Source of the DNA: Actinocorallia herbida
GTDB lineage: Bacteria; Actinomycetota; Actinomycetes; Streptosporangiales; Streptosporangiaceae
Assembly: GCF_003751225.1 (NCBI RefSeq)
Contig: NZ_RJKE01000001.1
Location: 7,068,001 to 7,132,000 of the forward strand
Direction: 5' to 3'
DNA length: 64,000 bases
Below, piece by piece: positions 45,451-54,641 of the stretch. Position numbers and translations under genes: made by a program. Every line of letters starts with the position of its first letter. Position 1 is the first letter of the stretch. The notes under the pieces are model-generated. The model did not search any database. It was not told where the DNA came from and saw only the letters and a program-made list of their open reading frames with translations.

Positions 45451-45579
45451 TCACCCCTGAACCTGCTCCCGGTACCGCTCCAGCAGCTCCGGCGCCAGCT
45501 CCAGCAGATCCACCAGCTCCTCCACCAGCGCCGCGTCGATCACCGCCATCTCCACCGCGCTCAGCCTCTCCCCGGCCAC
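45451..45579 (-). CDS. Small 42-residue ORF ahead of the epoxide-hydrolase-like gene
   Basis: GTG start with a strong GAGGGGG SD five bases upstream, stop TGA, 50 bp before the hydrolase-like ATG. The peptide is Leu/Glu-rich (VEELVDLLELAPELLERY) and predicted to form amphipathic helices, with no signal or metal motif. It could be a small partner protein or a leader. Too short for strong coding statistics. Confidence 0.5.
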   Translation of the reverse strand: MAGERLSAVEMAVIDAALVEELVDLLELAPELLERYREQVQG

Positions 45580-45704
45580 CGTTACCCCCTCGGACCTGCG
45601 AAGATCTCAGTTCGCACCGCCCAGGATCGTAGCCGCAGGGCCGTCGGCGATCGCACAGGGGGCCGGATCCACCCGAGAAATCGGAGCCGCGGAGACATAT
45701 CCGA
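45580..45704. other. Gap between the ATPase operon and the small ORF
   Basis: Contains the SD of the small ORF and the end of the upstream ATPase operon (stop at 45705). No clear terminator or other element recognised. Confidence 0.4.
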
Positions 45705-47939
45705 TCACTCGTCGTCGCGCCTGGGCAGGCCGCTCCGCGCGGCCTCCATCTGCGCGCTCCGCTCCACCCTTATGGGGAGATGGAAGAGCAGGTCGACGAA
45801 GTCGCTCTGCGGTGCTCTCCCCCACTCGAAGTCACCCAGGATCCGCAAGGACAGCGAGACCCGTCGCTGGTTCAGCGTCGCCGTCAGCACGAGATTGAAC
45901 TGCTCGCACCTTCTGTTCAGGTCCGTCTTGCTGAAGAAACCAGCCGATCGGGCAGTGGTGAACCAGTCGCTGATCGACAGCCGGAACTCCTCCACGAGCG
46001 TCCTCACCCAGAGAGCCGTGCCAAGCGCTTCGAGGGTGGACGACTCGAGGAACGCGCCACTGGGAAAGTCTCCGCCCAGTGATTGCGCCGCCTCCCGCCT
46101 GAGGATCTCCGCGACATCGAGCGCCTCCAGGGTCCCCGTGAAGATCAGGTCCAGCTCACCCGGCAAAGGCGGTGCGGGAGGAGGTCCGCCGTCGAACCGG
46201 TTCACGTGATTGTTGGTCACGTGATTGATGACCGACGACTCCCTGTCCCGGATACTCCGCAGGGAGTCTTCGACCTCCTCGGCCCGGATCTCCTGATCCC
46301 GCTGGAACTTCAGGAGCGTCTCCAGCATCCTCGACTGCTGGCGTCCCAGGCGGTCGACCTGGTCGCGCAGCAGCGAGAGGTTGTCCTCGCGGGTGGCGTC
46401 CTCCAGCCTCTGGACGGCGCCCTTGACCGCGGCGTCGAAGTCCTTGGCGAAGTGGCGGAGGCTGTGCGTCAAGGGCTCGCGGTCGAAGGCGGCGGCCAGG
46501 CTCGCGCTCAAGCCCTCGGCCAGGTAGCCGTTGACGACCAGGAGCACCGCCGTGTCCTGGCGCCCCGCACGGAGGTCCACGGCGGCCTCGCGAAGCGCCC
46601 GGACGTCGCCGGGCTGCAGGACGGAGTCGCTGATCAGGATCGCGCAGCCCCCGGACTCGCCCACGGGGATCCAGAAGTCGGCCCGGCCTCCGTCGGGGAA
46701 CCGGTGCCCGGTCTCGAAGGCGAACCCGGCTAGATCGAGCACCCTGGCCGTCTCGGCGCGCACGTCGTCGCCGGTGGTCAGCTCGAACTGGTCGCGGGCG
46801 ACCTCCCGGACCATCGCGGTCGTCACGTCGGTGCCCGCCGCGACGGCGCTCTGGAACCCGTGGAAGAGCAGTTTGATGATCTTGCGCGCGTTGCCGCCCG
46901 CCAGATCGACGAGGTACTCGACGACCTCTTCGTTGAACGGGTCCAGGGCCTGTCCCCGCCCCTCGCGCGCGTTGGCGTCCCTGACGTAGGTCAAGGTGTC
47001 CGCCACCGAGAGCGCGGACGGCTTAACGATGCAGCCGATCCGCTGCCTGGCGTCCTCGGGCAGCGCCTCGAGGAAGTCGGGCAGCCCGGAGAGCACCAGG
47101 AACGCGCCGGCACCGGAGAAGACCTCCAGGAGCTTCTTGAACGCCAGGACCGACCCCGCGCCGGGTACGTGCGGCGGTGAGAGGATCTTCTCCAGTTCGT
47201 CGATGACGAGGGCGAAGCGGTGGCCCTGCCGTCCGTGGAGGAGGGCGAACACGCCGATCGCCTCCAGGGCCGTCGTGTCGGTGTCGATGGCCTCGGTGAT
47301 ACCCCGCTCGGCCAGCGCCGGGTCCGGGGCGTGGCCGCGCAGCCACTCCCAGACGGCGTCCTCGAACTCGGGCCGCAGGAAGAGGCCGAGCGCGGTGCCG
47401 AACGCCGCGTTCTCGGTCACCACGCCGAGACGGCGCTGGAGTTCCTGGAGAAGGGCGCTCTCCATGAGGCCGAAGGCACGGACCGCCGAATGCGGGTCGA
47501 CGTCCCGGGTGCGGAGCCGTTCCGCGGCCTCCGCCGTCAGCTCGGAGTCCGCGAGCGAGTCGGCGACGATGTCGGCGTAGTAGTCGCTCACCCTTTCCCG
47601 CACGTCGGACTTGCGCAGCTCCACCACGAACCGCTGCCGGTACAGGGCCACGAAGGTGTCGGCAGGGGCGTCGAGGTACAGGGTCCGCGTGGAGTGCCCG
47701 TTTCCGGCGCGCGTCAGGCGCGCGCGCAGGGAGAGCGCCAGATGGGTCTTGCCCGTGCCGTACTCGCCGACGACCGCGATGACGTTGCCCGTCTTCCCCG
47801 GACCGGCCAGGTAGGCGTCGGTGTAGTCGAGGGCACGCCGGACGGCGGGTGTCGGGATGGTCGCGTGCAGATCGCCGGGGTCGACGGACAGGCGGGCGAC
47901 GGCCGCGGCGGGGAACGGGTTCCTGCGCGGCCCGGTCAC
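45705..47939 (-). CDS. Large AAA-type ATPase, third gene of a coupled operon
   Basis: 744 aa, GTG start overlapping the upstream stop (GTGA). Walker A VVGEYGTGKTHLAL near 53-66, Walker B FALVIDELEKIL near 240, and a sensor-like LVLSGLPDFLEALP near 285, followed by an AAA lid/winged-helix region to ~400 (Orc1/Cdc6-like layout). A central domain (~400-480) and a charged coiled coil (~480-570, RLEDATREDNLSLLRDQVDRL) lead to a C-terminal domain of unknown type. Likely drives an NTP-dependent assembly with the two co-translated partners. Function not known. Confidence 0.85.
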   Translation of the reverse strand: MTGPRRNPFPAAAVARLSVDPGDLHATIPTPAVRRALDYTDAYLAGPGKTGNVIAVVGEYGTGKTHLALSLRARLTRAGNGHSTRTLYLDAPADTFVALYRQRFVVELRKSDVRERVSDYYADIVADSLADSELTAEAAERLRTRDVDPHSAVRAFGLMESALLQELQRRLGVVTENAAFGTALGLFLRPEFEDAVWEWLRGHAPDPALAERGITEAIDTDTTALEAIGVFALLHGRQGHRFALVIDELEKILSPPHVPGAGSVLAFKKLLEVFSGAGAFLVLSGLPDFLEALPEDARQRIGCIVKPSALSVADTLTYVRDANAREGRGQALDPFNEEVVEYLVDLAGGNARKIIKLLFHGFQSAVAAGTDVTTAMVREVARDQFELTTGDDVRAETARVLDLAGFAFETGHRFPDGGRADFWIPVGESGGCAILISDSVLQPGDVRALREAAVDLRAGRQDTAVLLVVNGYLAEGLSASLAAAFDREPLTHSLRHFAKDFDAAVKGAVQRLEDATREDNLSLLRDQVDRLGRQQSRMLETLLKFQRDQEIRAEEVEDSLRSIRDRESSVINHVTNNHVNRFDGGPPPAPPLPGELDLIFTGTLEALDVAEILRREAAQSLGGDFPSGAFLESSTLEALGTALWVRTLVEEFRLSISDWFTTARSAGFFSKTDLNRRCEQFNLVLTATLNQRRVSLSLRILGDFEWGRAPQSDFVDLLFHLPIRVERSAQMEAARSGLPRRDDE

Positions 47940-48829
47940 AGCAGCCTTGCCTTCCTCAGGTAGTAGTCGGCGAAGTCCGCGTAGTCCAGCCTCTCCTTGC
48001 CGGCCGCCTCTTCGAAGACCTCCTGGAGGACCATCTGGAGCTCGTGGATCGTCGTCCCGCGGGTGCCCGCGATCCGTTTCTCCATGAAGGTCAGCATCGT
48101 GTCCTCGCTGATCTCCGGGAGCTCCGCGCCGGCGCGCGCGTAGCGGTCGGCGACGAGGCGCCAGCCGTCCCCCGGGTGCAGCATGCCGACCTCAAGGACC
48201 AGGACCTGGGAGGCCGTGCCGGGACCGAGCCGGGCCCGGCACGTGTCGGCGACCGTCGGGTAGGACGTCTCGGCGAGCAGGAGGATGTTCTTGCGGGCCA
48301 GCTCGGCGTACCGCGCGACCTCCTCGAAGACCTCCGAGGGCGGCAGCAGGACCACGGCCGCGCGCTGAGACTTCTGGAAGATCTTGGACAGGTACGGGAA
48401 CGCCTTGGAGGGGTCGTCGCGGCGCTCCTGCAACCCGGTGAGGGGCACCTCGTCCAGGCTGCCGTCGAGTTCCAGCTCGTCGACGAGCCTGCCGCACACG
48501 TGCCGGATCCGGCTGGGCGTGTCGGCCCCGTCCAGCCCGTCCTCGGTGAGGTCGAAGATCGTGGCCTTCGGGCCGCCCGACTGCTTGAGCCAATGGGCGC
48601 AGCGGTGCATCAGCGAGGTCTTCCCGCATCCGCCGCCGCCCGAGACGAGGACCGTGCGTCCCTTGGCGGCCAGAGAGGCGCCCCCGCCGAGCGCGGTCTT
48701 GAACTCCTCGAAGGAGCACTGCGTGTTGTCCACGGGCGCGTAGTAGTCGTCCTGCTCCGCGATCTCCCAGGGGCGGAGCGGGCCGTGGCCGCCGAGGACG
48801 CCTCCGGGCACAACGAACGGATTGGTCAC
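47936..48829 (-). CDS. P-loop NTPase, second gene of a coupled operon
   Basis: 297 aa, GTG start overlapping the upstream gene by GTGA. Walker A LVSGGGGCGKTSLMH near 60-74; an AAVVLLPPSEVF strand may serve as Walker B, but no clear acidic DE pair follows, so hydrolysis is uncertain. The C-terminal helical part contains TTIHELQMVLQEVFEE. No membrane segment. The strict overlaps on both sides suggest equal-stoichiometry production with its neighbours. Confidence 0.82.
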   Translation of the reverse strand: MTNPFVVPGGVLGGHGPLRPWEIAEQDDYYAPVDNTQCSFEEFKTALGGGASLAAKGRTVLVSGGGGCGKTSLMHRCAHWLKQSGGPKATIFDLTEDGLDGADTPSRIRHVCGRLVDELELDGSLDEVPLTGLQERRDDPSKAFPYLSKIFQKSQRAAVVLLPPSEVFEEVARYAELARKNILLLAETSYPTVADTCRARLGPGTASQVLVLEVGMLHPGDGWRLVADRYARAGAELPEISEDTMLTFMEKRIAGTRGTTIHELQMVLQEVFEEAAGKERLDYADFADYYLRKARLL

Positions 48830-49641
48830 GTGCGTGTCCCCGCATCTCTCTTGAGGCCCGAATGGAGGCGGCCGGGCCGCTCCAGCGCCAGGGCGATCCG
48901 TTCGCAGCCCTCTTCGAGGACGGCGAGATCCGCCTCGATCCGTTTGGCGCGCCCGGTCTTCTCCTGCGCGCCGCCCGGCTCGTCCCAGCCCTCGCTGAGG
49001 ATCTCGCCGAGGTCACCGCCGAGCGCGGCGCGCAGGTCCTGGACCATCCGCCATTTCGGCTCGGCAAGCGCGACCCGCTGAAGCCAGGTGTCCAAGGACA
49101 TGCGGTCACGATCCACCGCGTCCGCGTCGGGACGCCTGCCCACGGTGTACCGGAGTTCCTCCTGCACGTACGCGCGAACGCTTTCGGTGAACGCGCGCGC
49201 AGCCGCACGGAACTCGTCGGCCTTCGCGCGTCCCGCGTCGACCGAGGCCCGCCATTCCGAGGCGGACCAGGCGAGACCGGCGCCGACCACCACGGGGACG
49301 AGCACGGCCGCCAAGGCCGCGAGGCTGAACGGCGAATCGGCTTTACCCGCGGCGGGAGTCTCGGCGCTCGCCGACACCAGTGCCGCGCAGGCCCGCTCGA
49401 AGTCCGTCGGCTTCTTCTCGCGCCACTCTTCCAGGCTCAGTTCTCGGCCGCCGACGACCACCCGCGTGCCTCGGGGCTCCGCCAATCCGAGGATCCCCGC
49501 CGCGTCCGCCAGTCCTTGCCGATGGTCCCCGCTGAGACAGAACACCAGCTGAGCGTCCTTCGCGGCGTCCCACGCCGCGGCGTCCCCGGGCCAGAGCAGC
49601 AGGAACCCGAACACCGCGACGAGCCCGAACCGGTGCCCCAC
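48826..49641 (-). CDS. Signal-peptide/membrane protein, first gene of the coupled ATPase operon
   Basis: 271 aa from GTG 49641, chosen for GGAGG eight bases upstream and a good signal sequence (FGLVAVFGFLLLWPGDAAA). A short outer domain (~30-105, with two Cys) precedes a membrane helix (LAALAAVLVPVVVGAGLAW, ~115) and a long charged helical cytoplasmic region (~135-270, SEWRASVDAGRAKADEFRAAARAFTES). It probably anchors or senses for the two ATPases. Family not recognised. Confidence 0.75.
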   Translation of the reverse strand: MGHRFGLVAVFGFLLLWPGDAAAWDAAKDAQLVFCLSGDHRQGLADAAGILGLAEPRGTRVVVGGRELSLEEWREKKPTDFERACAALVSASAETPAAGKADSPFSLAALAAVLVPVVVGAGLAWSASEWRASVDAGRAKADEFRAAARAFTESVRAYVQEELRYTVGRRPDADAVDRDRMSLDTWLQRVALAEPKWRMVQDLRAALGGDLGEILSEGWDEPGGAQEKTGRAKRIEADLAVLEEGCERIALALERPGRLHSGLKRDAGTRT

Positions 49642-49744
49642 AGACCGTCCCTCCGAAAGGCCAGGAACCACACCATACAGCCCCCTTATCGCACCGCAGG
49701 GGCGATTGACGCCTCCGGACATCCGCCCAATCAGCGGTGAACGG

Positions 49745-50203
49745 TCAGGCGAGTTCGCCGATTTCGGCGGCGAGGAGGGCGCCCAGTTCCCAGCAGGCTT
49801 CGCGGGTGGCCTTGGTGATCGGGCCGGTGACGGTGACGGGCGGGCGGACGGGGCGCCAGGAGAGGCCCGCGGTGATGGACTCGACGGCGCGGACGGCGCC
49901 GGTGGTGTCGAGGTTGCCGTGGACGTAGAGCCCGTAGGGCATCTTGGGCTTGGCCTCGAGGCAGGGGTAGTAGACAACGTCGAAAAAGTGCTTGAGGGCG
50001 CCGGACATGTAGCCGATGTTGGCGGGGGTGCCGAGGAGGACGGCGTCGGCTTCCAGGACGTCGGTGATGGAGGCGGACAGGGCGGGGCGGGTGACGATCT
50101 CCACGCCCTTCACCTCGTCGGTGGAGGCGCCTGAGCGGGCGGCTTCCAGGAGTTCCTGGAGGGCGGGCGACGGGGTGTGGTGGACGATCAGGAGGCGGCT
50201 CAC
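49745..50203 (-). CDS. Flavodoxin-like / NADPH-dependent FMN reductase family protein
   Basis: 152 aa with a flavodoxin fold: start MSRLLIVHHTPSPALQELLEA (phosphate loop), middle LEADAVLLGTPANIGYMSGALKHFFD (FMN-binding loop), end WELGALLAAEI. Such proteins carry FMN and reduce quinones or flavins with NAD(P)H. It is a lone gene, and the exact substrate cannot be read. Confidence 0.82.
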   Translation of the reverse strand: MSRLLIVHHTPSPALQELLEAARSGASTDEVKGVEIVTRPALSASITDVLEADAVLLGTPANIGYMSGALKHFFDVVYYPCLEAKPKMPYGLYVHGNLDTTGAVRAVESITAGLSWRPVRPPVTVTGPITKATREACWELGALLAAEIGELA

Positions 50204-50343
50204 GGGAGGCAGCCTCTCACCTTCGCGGGGTGGAGGGCCGTGGCGGCGCGTGGTCGTGGAAAGGGCCGTGCCTCCGGGGGCGCGGACGCCACCGGAGGCA
50301 CGGGGGGTGAGGATCGCCGCCGGCCTAAGGCCGACGGGGTCGG

Positions 50344-50784
50344 TCAGACGAAGTCGTAGACCGCGGTGACGGTGACGCCGCTGACGCAGAGGATGCTGCC
50401 GCTTCCGGTGACGGGCTGGTTGGTCCAGGTGACGACGTCACCCGCGGCGACGGTCCCGCCGGACAGGGTGCCGCTGTAGGTGCAGCCGAGGGCCTTCATC
50501 GAGAAGAACATGGTGGCCGGGGCGGCGATGTTGCCGGTCCAGGGCAGGCCGACGGGGGTGACGGTGACGCCGCAGCTGGTCGCGGTGGCGCCGGTGACGT
50601 TGATCGCGCTGCCGCTCCTCGTGCCGTCGAGGGTCGAGGCGCAGTTGGCGGCGGTGGTGCCGTTGCTCAGCTTGACCACCACGGTGCCGGAGGCGAGCTG
50701 GGCCGCGTGGGCCGGGGCCGCCATCATGGCGGCCGCGGCGGCCGAGGCCGCGCCGAGCGTGGCGATCTTGATCATGCGGGACAT
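50344..50784 (-). CDS. Small secreted protein with four cysteines
   Basis: 146 aa; ATG 50784 with AGAGGA upstream. Sec signal MIKIATLGAASAAAAAMMAAPAHA, then a Thr/Gly/Ala-rich, beta-type mature domain with four Cys (near 53, 70, 101 and 137), probably two disulfides. Small exported actinobacterial proteins of this kind are often of unknown function. No partner gene. Confidence 0.75.
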   Translation of the reverse strand: MSRMIKIATLGAASAAAAAMMAAPAHAAQLASGTVVVKLSNGTTAANCASTLDGTRSGSAINVTGATATSCGVTVTPVGLPWTGNIAAPATMFFSMKALGCTYSGTLSGGTVAAGDVVTWTNQPVTGSGSILCVSGVTVTAVYDFV

Positions 50785-51200
50785 GGGTCCTCTTTCCAAG
50801 GCAGGGCGCCCGAAAAACGCCCAGGGGTGGGACGGCCGCCCCGTGCTCCGGATCCGCCCATGTCGGGTGGGCGGTGACGGTTCCTCGCCGGGAATCGGCC
50901 GTAATCAACTGGCGCCGCCCTGAGTGGGCGGGTTCTCCTTGACCGTAAATCGCCTTGACTCTCCCGGCAACACGCAAGCGCTAGCTTGGTTTGGCCGGAT
51001 CGCGCCGCGGCCGGGCCGCATCCCGAACCACCAGCTCCACACCCTGAAACAGCCGCCCCGGGACACCTCACCCGCCCCTTCGACCGCGCCCCCGGAACGT
51101 CCGAACGGACGACCTCGCCACCATCTCCGAAATTCCCGATAGGGAATTCTCAAATCCACACCCGTAACAGAGTGAAACAGAAAAGGGACAGCGGGCCCCG
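50785..51200. other. 416-bp non-coding stretch between ltrA and the secreted-protein gene
   Basis: No supported gene. It should contain the promoter of the secreted-protein gene. A perfect palindrome AATTCCC-GATA-GGGAATT lies at 51131-51148, just after the ltrA stop (terminator or operator). CAAGC-GCTA-GCTTG lies at 50975-50988. Confidence 0.45.
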
Positions 51201-52382
51201 TCAGTGAGAGGCGGTGCGGCCGAAGGAGGTGAACGGGTTGGTGCGGGTGCGGCGGATGCGCAGCGAGTCCTCGGTGATGGCGGAGGCCGCCATCACGATG
51301 GGAACGGCGACGAGCTGGGCGACCGCCACCACGTGGGCGAGCGGGATCGTGAGGAGCACGCCGGCGGCCGCCGCGCAGCGGTAGCGGGCGCCGTCCAGCG
51401 CGAGGACGCGCAGGAACCAGGCGTGGCCGAGGAGGAACATGGCCGCCCCGGCGCCCAGGACCGTCGCGGGACCCCACGCGAGCGGCTCGAACGCGTGCCC
51501 GACGGTCTTCTTGGTCCCCGCGGAGAGGAAGACGACGCCCAACAACAGCGGGTAGTGGGCGTAGCCCCAGCCGTACAGCGCCAGCAATGAGCGGCGCCGC
51601 GGCTCGGCGGCGGCCTGGAGCGCGTGCTCGGACCGCTCCTGGTCGAGGGAGAAGTACGTCCACCACAGGTAGTACGCGGTGCCGAGCCCGAGGAGCGCGA
51701 CGACGATGGCGCCGAAGTCCAGCTCCAGCCCTTCGAAGCCCATGCCGATCGCGATGATGGACTCGCCGATCGCGATGATGACGACGAGGCCGTGCCGTTC
51801 GACGAAGTGCCCGGCGTTGACCGAGTGCGCCTCCATCCGGTGCAGGTAGGGCGTCGCGATCTGGAGGGCCAGCGCCACCGCCCAGAGCGCGTACCGGGGC
51901 CATCCGGGCAGCAGGCCGCCGACGAGGACGAGCAGCGCCGACGTGAGGTTGATCGGCGCCAGGCGGGTCAGCACCGCCCTGGCCCCCGCCCCGCTCGCCC
52001 GGTGGAGCAGGAGCGAGTGCATGACGCTCACGACGAGGTACCCGGCCCCGAAGGCCCACCCGGAGGCGCCGAACGCCTCGGGCACGGCGAGCGCGACGAC
52101 GAGGAACCCGCCCATGCCGACGAGCAAGAGCGTCCGGCGCATCACGCTGTCGGGCGCCATCGCGTTGGTCAGCCAGGCGTAGCCGCCGTACATCCACCAG
52201 ATCAGGCCGAACATCAGCATCGCCTGGACGACGGCCGCGGCGTCGAGGTGGTGGACGAGCGCCCTGGTCAGCTGGGTGAAGGTGAACACGAAGACGAGGT
52301 CGAAGAACAGCTCGAGGGTGGACACCCGGATCAGGGGCTCCGCTTCCTCAAGGCCCGAGACCGCCGGTGCATCCTCTGCCAT
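51201..52382 (-). CDS. ltrA: Low-temperature-requirement A (LtrA) family membrane protein
   Basis: 393 aa with about ten membrane segments. Family signatures: STLELFFDLVFVFTFTQL (~20-38), FVERHGLVVIIAIGESIIAIG (~193-214), LWWTYFSLD (~250) and an SLLALYGWGYAHYPLLLGVV block (~270-290). Role in the family is unclear (named after a Listeria cold-growth locus). It lies in the plasma membrane, as a single gene. Confidence 0.9.
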   Translation of the reverse strand: MAEDAPAVSGLEEAEPLIRVSTLELFFDLVFVFTFTQLTRALVHHLDAAAVVQAMLMFGLIWWMYGGYAWLTNAMAPDSVMRRTLLLVGMGGFLVVALAVPEAFGASGWAFGAGYLVVSVMHSLLLHRASGAGARAVLTRLAPINLTSALLVLVGGLLPGWPRYALWAVALALQIATPYLHRMEAHSVNAGHFVERHGLVVIIAIGESIIAIGMGFEGLELDFGAIVVALLGLGTAYYLWWTYFSLDQERSEHALQAAAEPRRRSLLALYGWGYAHYPLLLGVVFLSAGTKKTVGHAFEPLAWGPATVLGAGAAMFLLGHAWFLRVLALDGARYRCAAAAGVLLTIPLAHVVAVAQLVAVPIVMAASAITEDSLRIRRTRTNPFTSFGRTASH

Positions 52383-52508
52383 GACGGGAGAATAGCGACA
52401 ATAACCATCCGACAGCGATAGATCATCCGCTGCCGACGACCGGTCCGTCAGCGGCGCGCCCGTGCCGGACCCGCGCGCCGCCGGGGCGGTGCGCGGGTGC
52501 GCCGGGCG

Positions 52509-53381
52509 TCAGAGGTCGAGCTGGGATTCCGCCTCGGCGAGGAGGGTCTGGATGTGCAGGCCGTGGGCGGCGTTCAACGGGTGGTCGGTGCCGGTGCGGA
52601 CGGCCTCGGCGAACTCGGCGATCATCCGGGCGAAGTCGTCGTCGCCGACCTGCCAGTCGATGCGGGCCTCGCCCTTGCGGCCGAAGACCTCGACGTGGGC
52701 GGACTGCTGCGGGTCGGTGCCGGCCATGGACAGCGAGACCTCGCTGACCGCGCCGGTCTCGTGCTCCAGCAGCAGGCCGAGCCAGCGGAGCGGGTTGCCG
52801 TGCGCCCGCACCGAGGTGATCCGGCCGAGGGAGGCGTCCATCATGTCCAGGACATGGGGGCCGAGGTCGAGCAGCGCGCCGCGCTCCAGCCGCCATGGGG
52901 TGGCGAACGGGCCGCCGGACAGGCCCGCAGAGACGAACCTGCCGTAGCCGCCGAGGACTTCGAGCTCCGCCGTGGTGCGCAGGAACGCCCGGGCCGCCTC
53001 GGTGTAGCGCAGCGAGAACACCATCTGGGAGACGACGCCGGCCTCGGCGACCGCGTCGGCGAGCCGCCTGGCGCCCTCCAGATCCATCGCCAGGGGCTTC
53101 TCCAGCAGGACCGGCTTGCCCGCGGCGACCGCCTTCAGCGCGAGTTCGGCCTGCACGTTCGGTGGCACCGCGAACGCCACGGCGTCACAGGAGTCGAGCA
53201 GCTCGTCCAGGCCGTCGAAGGCCGACGTGCCGTGCGCGCCCGCCAGCTCCGCCGCGGCCTCCGGCCGCCGCGCCCACACCCCGGCGAGCCGGGTGCCCGG
53301 CCCCGCCGCGATCGCGGGGGCGTGCACCATGTTGGCCCAGGGCCCGGCTCCGACAAGTCCGACGGCAACGGTTTCGCTCAT
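52509..53381 (-). CDS. Gfo/Idh/MocA family NAD(P)-dependent oxidoreductase
   Basis: 290 aa. Rossmann start VAVGLVGAGPWANMVHAPAI, the VAFAVPPNVQAELALKAVAAG loop and the catalytic-lysine motif KPVLLEKPLAMD (~95). C-terminal substrate domain with LLDLGPHVLDMMDASLG (~170). Family members oxidise or isomerise sugars and inositols; the substrate cannot be inferred. Slightly short for the family. Lone gene. Confidence 0.88.
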   Translation of the reverse strand: MSETVAVGLVGAGPWANMVHAPAIAAGPGTRLAGVWARRPEAAAELAGAHGTSAFDGLDELLDSCDAVAFAVPPNVQAELALKAVAAGKPVLLEKPLAMDLEGARRLADAVAEAGVVSQMVFSLRYTEAARAFLRTTAELEVLGGYGRFVSAGLSGGPFATPWRLERGALLDLGPHVLDMMDASLGRITSVRAHGNPLRWLGLLLEHETGAVSEVSLSMAGTDPQQSAHVEVFGRKGEARIDWQVGDDDFARMIAEFAEAVRTGTDHPLNAAHGLHIQTLLAEAESQLDL

Positions 53382-53487
53382 GCCCGCAAGTTTTCCACTC
53401 CGCCCGCCACCTCGCGAATCGCCCCTGTGGACGACTCTCCGGCGCGGCCCGGCCGCCCGCCGCCGCGGCGCACCGGGTCCGGGCGTG

Positions 53488-53532
53488 CGAAGACCCCGGT
53501 CCCTCGGGCTTGTGGCCGGACCGGGGTCTTCG
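53488..53532. terminator. 15-bp hairpin between nitroreductase and oxidoreductase genes
   Basis: Arms CGAAGACCCCGGTCC and GGACCGGGGTCTTCG with a 15-nt loop, just past the nitroreductase stop. No U-tract, as is usual for actinomycete terminators. Confidence 0.75.
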
Positions 53533-53547
53533 GGCGCGCCGGGTACG

Positions 53548-54141
53548 TCAGACCGTGGTGACGACCTCGTCGTACTCCAGGCGCGGGCTGCGGGGGAACC
53601 AGGCGTCGGGGCCGGGCCTGCCGATGTTGATCACGGCGAGCACCTTGTGGGCGCCGTCGCCGAAGAAGTCCTTGTTGACGCCCTCGGCGTCGTAGCCGGC
53701 CATCGGGCCCGCGGCGAGCCCCGCCGCGCGGATCGCGATGATCAGGTAGCCGATCTGGAGGGAGGCGTTGAAGGAGCCCATGCCGTGGCGTACCTCGGCG
53801 GCGTTGTCGAAGTTCTCCTTCGCGCCGGGGGCGTGCGGGAAGACCTTCGGGAGCTCCTCGTGCCAGTCGGTGTCGTAGCCGACGATCGCGACGAGCGGGG
53901 CGGAGGCGGTCTTGGCCTTGTTGCCCTCGGCCATGTGGCCGACCAGGCGCTCGCGCGCCTCGGGGCTGCGGACGAAGGTGATGCGCAGCGGCTGGGCGTT
54001 CATCGCCGTCGGGGCGTACTTGACGAGGTCGTAGATCGCCTGGACCTGCTCCTCGCTCACCGGCTCGTCGGTGAACGTGTTGGCGGTCCGCGCCTCGCGG
54101 AACAGCAGGTCCTGCGCGGCGGCGTCGAGAACGAGGCTCAT
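53548..54141 (-). CDS. Nitroreductase (RutE/HadB-like malonic semialdehyde reductase family)
   Basis: 197 aa. FMN-binding start LLFREARTANTFTDEPVSEEQVQAIYDLVKYAPTAMNAQPLRITFV, middle FNASLQIGYLIIAIRAAGLAAGPMAGYD, end DAWFPRSPRLEYDEVVTTV, all typical of RutE-type proteins. It would use FMN and NAD(P)H to reduce a semialdehyde or nitro/quinone compound. No rut genes are nearby, so the role is open. A divergent-type MerR gene lies upstream on the same strand. Confidence 0.88.
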   Translation of the reverse strand: MSLVLDAAAQDLLFREARTANTFTDEPVSEEQVQAIYDLVKYAPTAMNAQPLRITFVRSPEARERLVGHMAEGNKAKTASAPLVAIVGYDTDWHEELPKVFPHAPGAKENFDNAAEVRHGMGSFNASLQIGYLIIAIRAAGLAAGPMAGYDAEGVNKDFFGDGAHKVLAVINIGRPGPDAWFPRSPRLEYDEVVTTV

Positions 54142-54245
54142 GGGTGGTCACCTTCCTGATGGGGGTCTCGCTTCCGGAGAGAGAACAAACTTGAACCCTC
54201 AACTTCTGCCCGATCGGATGATGACGTACGTCACGTTCCGGTCGG

Positions 54246-54602
54246 TCAGCCGGGTGCCCCCGCGGCGATGACCTTGGTCAGGGCGTCGCGCGAGGCCGTC
54301 AGATCGGCGATGGCGCGCTCCATCCTGTCACGCTCCCGGCGCAGGTCGGCGAGGAGGTCGGGGCAGGTGGGGACGAGCGCGGTCCCGTCCTCGCGCAGGC
54401 AGGGCAGCACCGAGGCGATCGTCACCGTGGGGAGCCCGGCCGCCAGCAGGCGGCGCACCCTCAGGACCGCGGCGAGATCCTCCTCGGAGTAGTCCCGGTA
54501 GCCGCTGGCGTTCCGCCGCGGCTCGAGCAGCCCCTGCTCCTCGTAGTAGCGCAGCAACCGGGTGCTCACCCCGGTGCGCCGTGCGAGTTCCCCTATCCGC
54601 AT
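54246..54602 (-). CDS. MerR-family transcriptional regulator
   Basis: 118 aa. N-terminal winged helix MRIGELARRTGVSTRLLRYYEEQGLLEPRR with the second helix DYSEEDLAAVLRVRRLLAAGL, and a short C-terminal coiled coil (LADLRRERDRMERAIADLTA). The LRYYEEQGLL form is typical of regulators paired with efflux genes. It is divergent from the MFS gene with a 62-bp promoter containing a palindrome, so it probably controls that gene and itself. The C-terminal ligand region is minimal, with one Cys pair (54-xx), not a clear metal site. Confidence 0.9.
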   Translation of the reverse strand: MRIGELARRTGVSTRLLRYYEEQGLLEPRRNASGYRDYSEEDLAAVLRVRRLLAAGLPTVTIASVLPCLREDGTALVPTCPDLLADLRRERDRMERAIADLTASRDALTKVIAAGAPG

Positions 54603-54641
54603 GCCCGCGACCCCGCCTTCCGCGCCTTGCCTTCACATGGA

